A stretch of 64,000 nt of DNA from Cordia subcordata (GCA_028554755.1 JAPTOF010000007.1:15423001-15487000); one strand, 5' to 3'; positions 47,224-59,062 are shown, numbered from the stretch's first letter. Made by a program: numbers and translations. The notes: a model not told the origin generated them from the letters alone.

Positions 47224-48102
47224 TTCTCCCCCACTTATTCCTGCGACCGTCCTTGTCTCGTTCCCTTCATGGTATGGTTTTAATATGCTTACATGGAATA
47301 CCGGATGGATCTTCAGCTTTGGAGGTAGGTCTAGTTTGTAGGAAACGTCACCAACTTTGTTGATCACCTTATAAGGCCCTTCGTACTTGCGGATGAGTCC
47401 TTTATGCACCTTTCGAAACACCTTGAATTGTTGTGGTAGAAGCTTCATCATGACCTCGTCTCCAGTTTGGAAGGAGACATTCCTTCTTCCCTTGTTAGCC
47501 CACATTTTCATCTTTTTAGCTGCTTTGTCAAGACAGGCCCTTGTCAAATCAGCTTGTTCCTTCCATCCCTTAGCTATTTGGTAGGCTGAGGGGCTATTTC
47601 CCTTATAGGTGGACTCCAATGTAATGGTGTGTGGGGCAAGGGGTTGTTGGCCTGTCACCACTTCAAATGGACTTTTGCCCGTTGCCTCACTCCTTTGGAG
47701 ATTGTAGGAAAATTGGGCCACATCAAGTAACCCTGCCCAATCCTTCTGATTGGCCCCCACAAAGTGCCTAAGATATAGTTCTAACAAGGCATTCACCCTT
47801 TCGGTCTGCCCATCAGTTTGAGGGTGAAAACTTGTGGAGTAGTGCAGATTTGACCCCAAGAGTTTAAAGAGTTCAGACCATAACTTACCAGTAAACCTTG
47901 GGTCATGATCGGAAATAATGTGTCGTGGGAGTCCCCAGTATTTTACCACATGTTTGAATAAGAGCTTGGCTGTTTGCTCTGTTGTACAATCAGCTGGGCT
48001 AGGTATAAATGTGGCATATTTTGAGAATTTGTCCACAACTACAATGATACTTCCACACCTTTCTGATGTTGGCAAAGCACTTATAAAGTCCATGGTCACC
48101 AT
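47104..48102 (-). pseudogene. Integrase of the 5.4-kb Gypsy element
   Basis: 332 open codons. Catalytic residues are visible: MDFISALP (first Asp), HIISDHDPRFTG (second), and SFHPQTDGQTERVN (Glu). The C-terminal LRKYEGPYKVINKVGDVSYKL and HPVFHVSILKPY blocks follow, after which the frame enters the LTR at 47223 within 15 residues. A chromodomain, expected after HPVFHVSxLKPY in chromoviruses, is absent. The upstream join to the zinc-binding region is broken by a 1-bp frameshift near 48100. Confidence 0.9.
47224..47236 (-). other. Polypurine tract of the 5.4-kb Gypsy
   Basis: The minus strand reads aagtgggggagaa directly before the 3' LTR. Confidence 0.85.
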
Positions 48103-49901
48103 CTCCCATGGTTTATAGGAAGGGGTTGAAGCAATCCTCCAGGGGCTTGATTGTCAACCTTATCCTGTTGACAGATCAAACATGTCTTCACATATGACTC
48201 AATATCATCCCTCATATGCGGCCAGTAGTATGCAGCTTTCAATAGAGCTCTCGTACGCAACTGGCCCGGGTGACCAGCCCATTTTGAGTCATGACATTCT
48301 TTCATCAAGTCCTTTCGTAGATTCCCCCACCTAGGGACATAGATGCGGTGCCCCTTGGTGTATAGCAAGCCGTCTTTCTCCCAAAATTGTCTTGCCTTCC
48401 CTTCCCTGGTAAGGTTGAGTAGACTACTAGCAATGGGATCTTGAGACATACCTCCCTTGATCTTGTCAACCAAGGTATCATCTTTCTTCATGTAGTGGAG
48501 TTCTCCTTTGCGGCTCAAGGCGTCGGCCACCAAGTTGGCTTTCCCGGGCTTGTACTCCAATTTGTAGTTGAACTCCGCAAGGAACTCTTGCCACCTTGCA
48601 TGCTTTGGAGTTAGCTTCTTTTGGGTTTCAAAGTAACTCGTAGCAACATTATCTGTCTTGACCACGAATGTGGATCCCAACAAGTAATGGCGCCACACCC
48701 TTAGGCAATGGATAATGGCTGTCATTTCTTTTTCTTGCATCGTGTATCTTCTTTCAGTGTCATTCAGCTTCCGACTCTCATAGGCAATTAAGAGGCGATC
48801 TTGCATGAGGACGCCTCCAATAGCAAATTCGAAGGCATCTATGTGTACCTCATATGGCTTCCCAGGGTTGGCTAGGCTCATGATAGGCTCACTGGCAACT
48901 GCATTCTTCAACTCTTCAAAGGTACCTTGGCAGTTCTTACACCATTCCCAAGAAGTGTTTTTCTTGAGGAGCTCAGTAAGTGGAGCTGCCCTCTTTGAGT
49001 AGTCAAGGATGAACCGCCTGTAATAATTCACCAACCCAAGAAAAGAGCGTAATTCACTTACTTTGGTTGGTGTTTCCCAGTCCATGATAACTTGAATTTT
49101 CTTTGGGTCCATTTTTAGTTTTCCACTCTCGATGATATGACCAAGAAAATGTACTCTTTGTTGAGCAAAAGAGCACTTTTCTTTCTTTACATACAACTCG
49201 TTGTCCCTCAACACCTTGAGAACGGTGCGTAGGTGATTGGCATGCTCTTCCAGTGTTTGACTATATATCACAATGTCATCCAGATATACCACCACGAACC
49301 GATCCAGGTAAGGGTGAAAAATCTTGTTCATCAAAGTACAAAAGGTCGCTAGGGCATTAGTGAGACCAAACGGCATAACCAAATATTCAAATGATCCATA
49401 CCTTGTTATGCACGTCGTCTTCGGTTCATCCCCCGCAGTAATCCTCACTTGATGGTACCCCGAACGAAGGTCAAGTTTGGTGAAAAGCTTTGCACTACCC
49501 AACTGATCAAACAAGTCTGCTATCAAAGGAATGGGATACTTATTCTTTACCGTGACCTTGTTGAGGGCACGATAATCTGTACATAGGCGGAGTGAGCCAT
49601 CTTGCTTCTTTTAAAATAACACTGGCGTACCATAGGGAGCTTTGGAGGGCCGAATGAATCCCGCATCGAGCAACTCCTTGAGTTGCTTCTTTAATTCTTC
49701 TAGTTCTGGAGGAGTCATTCGATAAGGTTCTTTGGCAGGTGGTCTGGCACCAAGAATTAATTCGATCTCGTGGTCCACCTCTCTCCTAGGTGGTAGTTTC
49801 TTTGGCAACTCAAATGGCATAACATCTACGAACTGTCGGAGGACTTTAGTAATTTCCATGGGCACTTCTCTTGGCACTGTTTCATCTATGTCCTCCTTCA
49901 T
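48096..49901 (-). pseudogene. Reverse transcriptase, RNase H and integrase zinc domain of the 5.4-kb Gypsy
   Basis: Frame from 49901 with one in-frame stop at 49611-49613, then open to 48096. Motifs: [30 protein letters not shown]; the [10 protein letters not shown] block; [12 protein letters not shown] (catalytic YLDD intact); [11 protein letters not shown]; RNase H with [13 protein letters not shown] (Asp), [10 protein letters not shown] (Glu) and TDNVATSYF (Asp); then an integrase HHCC finger from [11 protein letters not shown] to CLICQQDK. Only the single stop and the frameshift at the end disable it. Initiation at 49526 is a consequence of the stop, not a real start. Confidence 0.92.
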
Positions 49902-50214
49902 GGTTGCTAAATAGGTAGCCTTTCCATGTCGTAGACCTTTATCAACTTATATGGCTGACAATAGTCTCGTTTCCAGCCTCACTTGAACTTTGGCTGGTAC
50001 CATACATGGGGTCTTCTCCTCTATGATTACAATTTGCTCAAGGTGTGATGGCCTTGGCTCTTCTAAAGAATTCCATGCCAAGGACGACCTTGAAGTCATC
50101 CATAGGTACCACCGTGAAGTCCACGTCTCCCTGCTATGTGCCCAGTGTTAGCGAGACATTCTTGGCCATACCTGACAAAGGTCGAGGGACAGAATTGACT
50201 GTCTTCAGGGATCC

Positions 50215-51570
50215 TTAGGACTTGGTGATGATAAGTCCCAACCTTTTGGCTTCATCTTCTATCATGAAGTTATGGGAAGCTCCGATATCCAACATGGCCA
50301 TGGTGGTCTTGTCATGAATCATCACTTCTGCATACATCAAGCCACCTTTGGGCAACGTCGTCGTAGCTGGCTTGACATTTAAGGCATTGAGCAATTGCAA
50401 AGAACTCATGTGTGCCTCGGTCGCCTTCTCATGTTCCTCTAATAATGAGTTGAGGGTCTGTCTCTTGGGGCATTCCCGCCACACATGTGGTCCTCCACAA
50501 AAGTAACAGCTAAAGGGCTTCTTCTCTTTCTTCCCATCCTGGTTAGAAGAGGACTTCTCTTGTCCTTTGAGATTTTTGTCTCCCCCACCTTTGCCCTTAA
50601 AATCGTTCATGGATTTGTTGGAGGAGTCATTCCTTGTCTTGAACTCTAGTAAGGATTCGGCTATGGCCACAGCTTCAGCAAAGGTTTTTGGCATTCTCAT
50701 CCTAACTTCTTGTTGGGCCCATGGTTGCAAACCCTTAACAAAGTCGTACATGTGATCATAATCCGGCTTGTTACGTACCTGAAGTTTAAGGGAAACATAT
50801 TCTTTGACATAATCATGGATGGTCCCTGTATGCTTCAGGACTCTAAGCTTGTCACGAGCATCCCATTCTGCTTCCTTTGGATAAAATTGGGCATATACCT
50901 CCTCCTTGAATGTAGCCCAAGTGCGTAAATCTTTGTTTGCCTCCTTGAGCCCTTAGTGCTTCATGCGCCACCATAAAACTACATCCTCAGTGAAATAGAG
51001 CGTTGCTGTCTTGACACAGCTTGTGTCATCCTCTAGCCCCATTGCCTCAAAGTATTGCTCAATCTGTCAAAAGAAATTGTCCACTTCCTTGGATTCACGC
51101 TTCCCACTATTAGAACTAGGTCTTGGCATATCCACCTTTGGTGCCTGACGATAGGTTGTGGTGCCATGGGCTATTGCCTCTCTGCACATAGCCCAATCCT
51201 TCTTCATCTCCTCAAGGATCTTGTCTTGTTCAGCCATTCTTCCTTGTAACCAATCAGCTAAGGTCTCCTTCTCTGTCAATGCTTGTTGAGCCGTCACTTT
51301 TGCCATTTGCACCTGAGTTTAAAGCTTTTGGAGCTCTTCACGTAGGTCCCCTTGACCTAGTATCTCCTCATCGTAAAACCCAAGCTGCTGCATCTTCGTC
51401 ATGAATTCAGCCAGGGCCTCTTCTGCTCTTGTCAAACGTGACTCAAAAGCGACTTGCACATCTCGAGACTTCCCCCTCTTATTGCCTTTGGTTGCTGCAG
51501 GTGGTAGGGCTTCCATTCCCCTCTCATCATGGCTGGTCTCAGTGTTCCTCTCAACACCTGAAGAAGACAT
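50215..51570 (-). pseudogene. Gag and protease start of the 5.4-kb Gypsy element
   Basis: Starts MSSSGVERN (51570). In-frame stops at 51319-51321 and 51067 and one near 50954 interrupt an otherwise continuous frame. Contents: a coiled-coil N-terminus, gag core (NFF*QIEQYFEAMGL, YDFVKGLQPW), a zinc knuckle CYFCGGPHVWREC (about 50505-50470) and the protease start AMLDIGASHNFM, where the expected D-T-G is D-I-G. Sequence between 50215 and 49901 continues the protease with several stops. Confidence 0.88.
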
Positions 51571-51612
51571 CCTTTATAGAAGAAAAATCACAAACACCTT
51601 GCGTGTAACCTT

Positions 51613-51624
51613 GGCTCTGATACC
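51613..51624 (-). other. Primer-binding site of the 5.4-kb Gypsy
   Basis: The minus strand reads TGGTATCAGAGC, complementary to the 3' end of initiator tRNA-Met, three bases inside the 5' LTR. Confidence 0.92.
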
Positions 51625-51627
51625 ACT

Positions 51628-52144
51628 TGTCATGCCCTTGGCCTATCCCAAGCACAGCGTGTGGCACTTAGGCACTTTTCTAAAGCAAAAATGGTTAAGT
51701 CAACCTGCAAAAACCATAAACAAAGGAAATTTGCAAGATAAAGAGTAAAGCAGCGAAATAAAGAGATGAGAGAAATACTTTCTATTGCTCTCAAACTTTT
51801 CTGTGTGTTCTCTACAAATGAAAAGCTAGGCTATTTATACATCTTCTTTAGCAAATGAATGGCTATGATCATCTTAATCTAACGGCTAGCACGATCTTCT
51901 AGAATCCTCTACATCAATTAAGGGATTTTGAAATTCAATCAGGAGATTCTATAATCTATTATAATAGAATATCACATAATTTAAGGGGATTGAGTATAAT
52001 TCAAAATCCTTACCATATTTGTTCCTATATATAGAACCTTCTAGATGTTCCAGGAATGGAAAGTGACATGTGTGCCTCCTTGTGAGCCTCGTCATCTTCA
52101 CCAAGTGGCGGCCTACATGGCACCTGTATCGTCGGGGTGTGACA
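51628..52144 (-). repeat. 5' LTR of the 5.4-kb Gypsy (TATA kept)
   Basis: 517 bp, tgtcatgccc ... gtgtgaca. Contains minus-strand TATAAATA at 51839-51832, the probable core promoter. Confidence 0.95.
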
Positions 52145-55100
52145 TGCAGCTGGCTTAAATAAGATATTGGCGGAGGAGGAGGCTTTTTGGCGTCAGAAGT
52201 TTGGGTATAGGTGGCTTATAGAAGGGATAGAAACATAACATTTTTTCAAATGATGGTTGCTAAAAAAAAGGTGCGCAATTTTATCTGGACGATATCAGAT
52301 GGAAATAGTGTAACCTTGGAAGAGCCTAGTGATATCAAAATGTCAGCGGTTGGTTTCTTTGAACAACTGCTTTCCACGGAGCCTACCAACTTGGACTCGG
52401 CCGATTGGACATTAATACCTTGCTTAGTTTCTAATGAAGACAATGGAGATTTAGTTCCTATCTCTGAGGAGGAATTGTTAGAAGTGGCGAAAAGTACAGA
52501 TGATCAGAGCGCTGCGAGTCCTGATGGGTTTTTGGCTCTCTGTTATAAACACTGTTGGGATGTTATTAAGAGGGACCTACTGGATGCTATGCAAGATGTC
52601 TTAATGGAAGGACGATTGCCTAAGGGAGTTACCTCGACCTCCATTGTCCTCATCCCAAAGAAAGAATCCCCGCAGTGTTGGACGGATTTTAGGCCTATTA
52701 GCCTATGCACTTGCTTGAACAAAATTTTGACAAAAATCTTGGCTAATAGGTTAAGTCCTATCTTGTAGAGAATTATTTCACCTAATTAGAGCGGCTTTGT
52801 GGCAGGTAGGATGATAAGAGATGATATCTTGCTAGCTTAGGAAATGGTTCGTAGTATAGATAGAAAAGTGAGGGGAGCTAGCGTCATAATCAAGCTTGAT
52901 ATGACGAAGGCATATGATCGTGTCAACTGGGGCTTTTTGGAGAAAATTCTGGGGGCTTTTGGTTTTAGTCCTTTTGGTGATTGAAGTTTTTCACAAGTGC
53001 ATTTCAAATTGCTGGTTTTCTCTGATCATTAATGGAGATATGATGGGGTAGTTTAGAGGTACCAGAGGTTTGAGGCAAGGTGACCCGCTATCATAGCGGC
53101 AGAGTATTTGTCTAGGGCGCTGAATAGATTATTTGAGGAGAACCCAGCCATGAAATATCGTGTGGGCCAGGCCGATGGATTTCCTATTTAGCAAATGCAG
53201 ATGATGTCCTGATTTCTGTAAATGGAGGGAAAGCAGCGTTGAATAAATTGGTGGCTTTCTTACAGCATTATGAAAGACGTGTCTGGACAGTGAATTAATA
53301 AAGGTAAGAGTGGTTTTTTTATTGTAAACCGAGCAACTTCCATAAAGGCTTAAATTGTCGCTATTGCTATTGGTTTCACTCATCATAAGCTACCTATCAC
53401 TTATCTTGGTGCGCCGGTGTATAAAGGTAGATGTAAAGCAAGGTTATTTGAGGGTGTTATTTTAGAAGTGCAATCGCGCTTGAGTGGCAGGAATCTAAGT
53501 TGCTTTCGCCTGGGGGGTAGAATTACTCTCGTGAAGAGTACGCTTTAGGCTCCGAAAGTTGTTTTCGATTAAATAGAAAGACTATTTAAAGGGCTCTTGT
53601 GGGGCAGTAGTCGCGATCAAAAAAAGCTGCATTGGTCCTCTTGGAAAAGATTATGCTTGCCAGTAGAAGAGGGAGGATTGGGTTTTTGTCGCCTGATTGA
53701 TATGAATGAAGCTATGAGACTAAAGCTTTGGTGAAGGTTTAGAACCTCTAAAGGTCTTTGGTCAATGCATTTGAAGAATAAATATTGTCGTGATGTGCAT
53801 CCCAAAGGGGTTGGCGCTAAAGCCGCTAGTTCGAGCATTTGGAAGAGATTGGTGCGTGCTTCTCATATAGCAGAAGAACATATAAAATGGAGAGTTGGTA
53901 AGGGAAATCTCGATTTCTGGAATGATGGTTGGTGTGCTGATGAGGTTTTTGGGGCTGGGGAGGAGACTGGCAGTCAGCGATTAAAGATCTCTCAGCTTCT
54001 GTCGAATGGTCATTGGGATATCTCTAAGCTAAGACAGCTAGTTTCGAAGGAGATTGTTACCAAGATTAGGCAAATTCAGGTGCATCTAGGAGAGAAGGAT
54101 GCGCCTATATGGGACCTATCTACAGATGGAACTTTCACGGTGAGAAGTGCCTGGGATTTAGTGAGACAGAGGGGCCAAAGATATATTTACTCTGTTCTAA
54201 CATTTGGCACCAAAGGTTAACATTTAAAATTTCGTTTTTTGTTTGGAAAGCCCTGAATAATTGGTTGCTTGTTGATGCTCGCCTTAAAGAGAAGGGTGCT
54301 CATTTAGTTTCGAAATGTCAATGCTGCGTCAATGAGGAGACTATGTAACATCTTTTCTTTGGCAATCGCGAGCTATAGCAGGTGTGGACTTGCTTTGGTT
54401 CATTATTTAACATTGACATTGTAGGCCTACTCCATATTCATTTGATGCTGGCAAGGTGGTTTACCTCTAATGCTCAATGTAAAAAGGGGCATATCCGCAT
54501 TCTTTTGTCTCAGATCATTCTTTGGTCTATTTGGTTGGAAAGAAACAGCGCAAAACATCAGGGATTGGGCTTTTCTGGGGATAGAATTGTTTGGCGGATA
54601 ACTAGATTGGTCTCTCAATTGGTTATGGTTGGTCTTCTCAAGGCTAAGCAATGGATGGGGGTGAAAAGGTGGCGCAATTTTTCTTGTGTAGAGATGCAGA
54701 GAGAGGCGAGGAAGGATCAGCTGGTATGGTGGCACAAGCCTCCTATTAATGTGGTCAAACTAAATATTGATGGGAGTGTGCACGGTCATGGTGATATGGC
54801 GGGTGGAGAATATGTCATTCGTGATAAGCAAGGCAATTTGGTATGTCGTTTCGTAGTTCATTTTGGCCAAGCTTCGGTTATGAATGCAAAGCTGCGCGCT
54901 ATGCTTTATGGTTTATCCATTTGTGAACAATTGGGTTTCCAGAGTATTTTGGTTCAAATGGATTCATTGGCTGCGGTTCATTTAGTCCAAGGCTCGTCGA
55001 GGGGCTCATGGAGCAGCTGCCGTTGGTTGGATCAAGTGCGAGGCTTGTTGGGAAAGTTTTGTTTCAGAATAACACATATTCATAGGGAGGGTAACTCAGT

Positions 55101-55152
55101 GGCAGATTATCTTGCTAATGAGGGAGCTCGTATGATGGATTTCAAAGGCTGA
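52145..55152 (+). pseudogene. LINE-B ORF2 C-terminal part: reverse transcriptase, zf-RVT, RNase H
   Basis: Resumes from 46743 (LNKAA|AGLNKILAEE). Reverse transcriptase blocks: [70 protein letters not shown]; then stops and frameshifts from about 52984 to 53700 cover the catalytic-site region, where FANADD-like text is degraded (about 53190-53210). Next come an LxFWNDxWC linker (about 53925), the zf-RVT region (54109-54348) and a plant-type RNase H (about 54750-55130) with LNIDGS, QMDSLAA and VADYLANEGA. The expected Glu in the N-A-E-L motif is Lys (MNAKLRA), so RNase H is probably inactive. Confidence 0.9.
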
Positions 55153-55378
55153 GAGGATTACTGCGTTGTGATAAACTAGGCATTCCATATATTAGGGTTA
55201 GATAGTTGCTTCTTTTAGTGCTATAAACTTTGTAGCGACGAGGTCGTTTTTTTTGCCTTCCTTAGTTTGTAGTGCTTATTACTGCATCTTGTAGGGGGCT
55301 AGGAAACATTCTTCTTATGTATTCGTTCCATGTTTAATAAGATTCAGGGAGTTTACATCTCCCTTTAAAAAAAAAAAA

Positions 55379-55396
55379 GAGATTGGGACTATAAGA
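55379..55396. repeat. 18-bp target duplication (right) of LINE-B
   Basis: gagattgggactataaga, partner of 44257-44274. Confidence 0.9.
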
Positions 55397-55418
55397 AAAG
55401 AGCTCAACTTCAACTCCC

Positions 55419-55446
55419 GCCCCCCCCCTCCCCCTCCCCCTCCCCC
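55419..55446. repeat. C-rich (CCCCCT)n tract
   Basis: ccccccccctccccctccccctccccc. Confidence 0.9.
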
Positions 55447-55613
55447 AAAAGAAACTAAAACTTTTTGCTTCTCAAAAAAGTATTTTCTTTTTCTTTCTCA
55501 AAAGGTTTAGAAAAAAAGGTTTTGAGAAAAGCCACTTTAAACGAGCCCATGGTATCATCAAACCTTTAATTGGTCAAAATTTTGTATATAAATGGTTATC
55601 ATTATGAGGGGTG

Positions 55614-55664
55614 TATATATCTATCTATCTATCTCTATCTACATATCTATCTATTATATCTATA
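55614..55664. repeat. (TCTA)n microsatellite
   Basis: Imperfect atctatctatctat run, next to possible Helitron debris. Confidence 0.9.
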
Positions 55665-56184
55665 CACTAAAGTTGAAGGAGTTGCACAAAAGTGTGAGTG
55701 CCTGACACATCAGCTTTCTCGACAAATGAGGTTTGACACATCAGCTCAAAAATATATTAAATTTTACTAAATATTGTTAATGCTATATAATGTATGGGGC
55801 TGATTTTAGATTCAATGTATATAATGTTAATTTTATTTAAATTGCATAATACATTTAGTAAAATATATTAATATAAAATACTATGGACATGGTGCAGAAT
55901 TTAATTCAACAACAAATACTTTGTATATGATATCATTTAGGAAAAAATAGATATTATATATATGATATCATTTATGAATATTATCATTATAGTGGTGAAA
56001 AAACACTTATATAAGAATTATAATAGGCTCTTCCTTTTTAAACAAATCTTAATAGATTTTGAAATGGTTATGAGATATTGCTAGTTGAATGTGTAGTTGC
56101 AAGTAAAATTCATTTGTTTGGGTATATAGTTTTTTTTTTTTTTTTGAATTTTAAGCTAGGTTATCATTTTTCTTTTCTTGTAAA
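55665..56184. other. AT-rich non-coding DNA
   Basis: No gene seen. The phrase tgacacatcag is repeated (about 55703 and 55735). Confidence 0.4.
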
Positions 56185-57949
56185 CTAGAGTATATCCTGT
56201 GTGACGCAAGGGAAAAATGCATACTTTTTATTATTTTTATTTATTAATGGCCAATTTTTACAATCCATGTTAGGACAAACTACAATTTTTTGTAAATTTT
56301 AGTTTTCAGTAAAATTTTGATACCAATCTTGTCTTCTATTATAGCAATGAAATAATTAAATAAAATGTTTAAATTATAAAGGTAAAATTAGGAAATAAAT
56401 TGATATGGATAAAAAAGAAAAAAAGATGAATAATATATGTGTTTAAATATAAATTTATTTTGTAAAATTTAATTTTTTTTGTAAGATTTTTATAAACATC
56501 ATATTTTTATGAAGGATTTGCAGTAACTGAGTAGATTATTTAAATTGAGAAAATAAGATCAGAAAAATGATCCAATCTAAAAAAATGAATAGTATATTTA
56601 ATGGAGTTTAACCTAGTTTTGGGGAAAAAATTAATTGATAGAATAGAATTATGACACGTGGAATTACAAGATATTTATTTGAATGCAACTCATTCTCAAA
56701 ATTATACAAAATTTACAGGAAAATTCTTTTTAGAGATCATTCGTGGATGAAATGTTAGCATTAAATTTTAAGTAAACTCTGTAAATGGATATCAATGTTG
56801 AATATTTTACTTATAAAATAATGGATATTAGTTTGTACAATGTATAAATATATATATTATTATTTTAAAAAAATTGATTAGGAAATAAATTTTACTTGAT
56901 AAAAATAATCAATTTAAATTAGGAAATAATTTTGTTAGTATAAACTACTTGATTAAAAAGTTAATGCTCAATTAAAATATGATATGAAATAAGGGGATAA
57001 TTTCTGAAGGAAAAAATTTCATAAAATGGGGAAATTTGCATTACAATATATAAAATGAGAACATCGGACACTATAATATACAATATTTGTAAAAAAAATT
57101 TCGTGTAATATATAGATTAAATATTGTAAATTAATTTTAAAGTAATTTGTCTACACATGACAAAATTTATACTAAAAAAATGTTTATTGATTTCGTGTAT
57201 TTTATATTTGAGTGAGTTGACTATATACATGTAGAATTTGTTTTTTGAAAATAATTAATTTCGTGACTTGCAATCAATCTTACTCAAAATAAGAAGCTTT
57301 TTACCATGAGCTAATTTGTAGATAAAGTTTATATAATAATTTGAATTATATATTCTATTGTATAAAATATAATTGAAAAAAAAATAAAATCATTAGATTA
57401 GAAAATTATTTTGATAAAGAATTGTTTTTTGGTAGAAAAATTGCATGACATGTGACATTTCTTAAAAGGATATGCAAGCCCTCTTTTTATAATACACACA
57501 CACACACATATGAACGAGGAATAATCTCAATCATTCAAATAAGATTAAACTAATTTGGACCCTCTATTTCAAAATTTAAATTATTTATCAATGTTTTTCT
57601 TTCTCCCTTTTGATTTAAAATAAAGGGTCTAGATTAGTTTAATTCTATTTGAATGATTGAAATCATTCCTCCTCTATGTAGTAGAGAAAAAAAAAAAGGA
57701 GAAGATCCTGGTCCATGAAACTTGGGCAAAATAACTTTTAAGGCCATTAAATGAAAATTTTTGGTTGAGGAAAGTTTTTTATCAACCAAAATAATACTCT
57801 ATCCATTTCAGAAATTAGATTCATTAGTTGAGGAAAAAATTTGTTGAGGAACGAAATATCTTTAGGTAGGAAGAAATGAAATGACATGACAACACGTGGC
57901 TGAGCTAAAATATGTATGGACTCTGGTTTATATAGTATATAGATGTAGA
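56185..57949 (-). mobile_element. Possible Helitron (minus), with a foldback insertion
   Basis: The minus strand would start TCTACATCTATATACTATAT at 57949, a typical plant Helitron 5' end, and finish with a weak hairpin (about 56210-56195) then CTAG followed by T at 56185. The base before TC is G rather than the expected A, and the hairpin is poor, so the pairing of these ends is tentative. AT-rich, no helicase. Confidence 0.35.
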
Positions 57950-57960
57950 CTAGAGTGTCT
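57310..57960. repeat. Dispersed repeat, copy 1 (with insertion)
   Basis: Collinear with 59300-59690: ttgaattatatattctatt, gcatgacatgtgacatt, ccatgaaactt, attagattcattag. Contains about 200 bp absent from the second copy (57510-57712). Confidence 0.8.
57510..57712. mobile_element. Foldback insertion with an empty site elsewhere in the window
   Basis: 57516-57572 (gaggaataatctcaatcattc...) and about 57614-57671 form inverted arms of ~57 bp, about 88% paired. The related copy at 59455-59475 reads straight through (acatatatcatgaaactt), giving an unoccupied site. Terminal tgtag/purine text right of the palindrome belongs to the insert too. Confidence 0.75.
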
Positions 57961-58005
57961 CAAAGTGCAATGCATGGTGTTTCAATATTTAGATAATATG
58001 ATGTA

Positions 58006-59062
58006 ATATTTAAAATCTATATCTACACTAATATATCTTTTTTTTTTCTAATTATCCTATCATTCCATTCTACCGCCGATTACAATTTTTTTCTTTTTAA
58101 TTTATAATTCTTGTTAATATTCACTATTTATAAATAACAAATAATCTTTTTTTTTAAGATTATTATAAAACTCACCCGTGCATGGCAGAGATAAAAGCTA
58201 GTGTTTTATAAAGCAAAGCCCTTACCTAGTTTAGGTCTATCGTGTGTCATCATGTTGTTTAATTTTTTTCCCACTTGAAAATATTTCCTCCCTTAATAAA
58301 TCTTTTCTTGACTAAGAAATATAATTTCCAAAATAAATTGAGTATTATTTTAATTAATATATTTAAAATCTATATCTACATTACTATATCTTTTCTTTTC
58401 TAATTATCCTATCATTCCATTCTACCGTCGATTACAATTTTTTTCTTTTTAATTTATAATTCTTGTTAATGCTCACTATTTATAAATAACAAATAATCTT
58501 TTTTTTAAGATTATTATAAAACTCACCCCGTGCATGGCAGAGATAAAAGCTAGTGTTTTATAAAGCAAAGCCCTAACCTAGTTTAGGTCTATCGTGTGTC
58601 ATCATGTCGTTTAATTTTTTTCCCGCTTGGAAACATTTCCTCCCTTAATAAATATTTTCTTGACTAATAAATATAATTTTCAAAATAAATTGAGTATTGT
58701 TTTAATTAATATATTTAAAATCTATATCTACACTACTATATCTTTTCTTTTCTAATTATCCTATCATTCCATTCTACTGCCGATTACAATTTTTTTCTTT
58801 TTAATTTATAATTCTTGTTAATGTTCACTATTTATAAATAACAAATAATCTTTTTTTTAAGATTATTATAAAACTCACCCCGTGCATGGCAGAGATAAAA
58901 CCTAGTGTTTTATAAAGCAAAGCCCTTACCTAGTTTAGGTCTATCGTGTGTCATCATGTCGTTTAATTTTTTTCCCGCTTGGAAACATTTCCTCCCTTAA
59001 TAAATCTTTTCATGACTAATAAATATAATTTTCAAAATAAATTGAGTATTATTTTAATTAAT
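58006..59062. repeat. 352-bp unit in three tandem copies, each with a Helitron-like 3' end
   Basis: Units start at 58006, 58359 and 58711 (atatttaaaatctatatctac) and are about 96-98% identical. Each contains ccgtgcatggcagagataaaagCTAGT, a hairpin-like core followed by CTAG and T as at Helitron 3' ends, so the tandem unit spans a Helitron end plus about 170 bp of neighbour sequence. Non-coding. The first copy lacks one C before cgtgcatgg. Confidence 0.95.

Larger units (their letters stand above)
46744..52144 (-). mobile_element. Ty3-Gypsy retrotransposon, 5.4 kb, nearly intact, no chromodomain seen
   Basis: LTRs (480 and 517 bp), a TGGTATCAGAGC primer site and a polypurine tract define it; it reads on the minus strand. 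A 4-bp TGCA flanks both sides. The LTRs differ by about 25 substitutions over 480 bp by eye (about 5%), plus a 37-bp indel, so it is relatively young. Pol is continuous over long stretches with few lesions. Size and primer site fit chromovirus-type elements, yet the reading frame passes from integrase straight into the LTR. Confidence 0.93.
44275..55378 (+). mobile_element. LINE-B, near full-length L1-type LINE split by a Gypsy insertion
   Basis: Bounded by an 18-bp target duplication; ends in a 12-bp poly-A (55367-55378). Removing 46744-52144 leaves about 5.7 kb with ORF1 (DUF4283 and zinc knuckle), endonuclease, reverse transcriptase, zf-RVT and a plant-type RNase H domain in the usual order. 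All parts have frameshifts or stops. A C-homopolymer (about 44366-44382) lies in the 5' untranslated part. Confidence 0.93.

Noticed and set aside
49526..49526. A separate gene starting within the Gypsy reverse transcriptase
   Set aside because: It is the same frame as the upstream piece, separated only by one nonsense codon.
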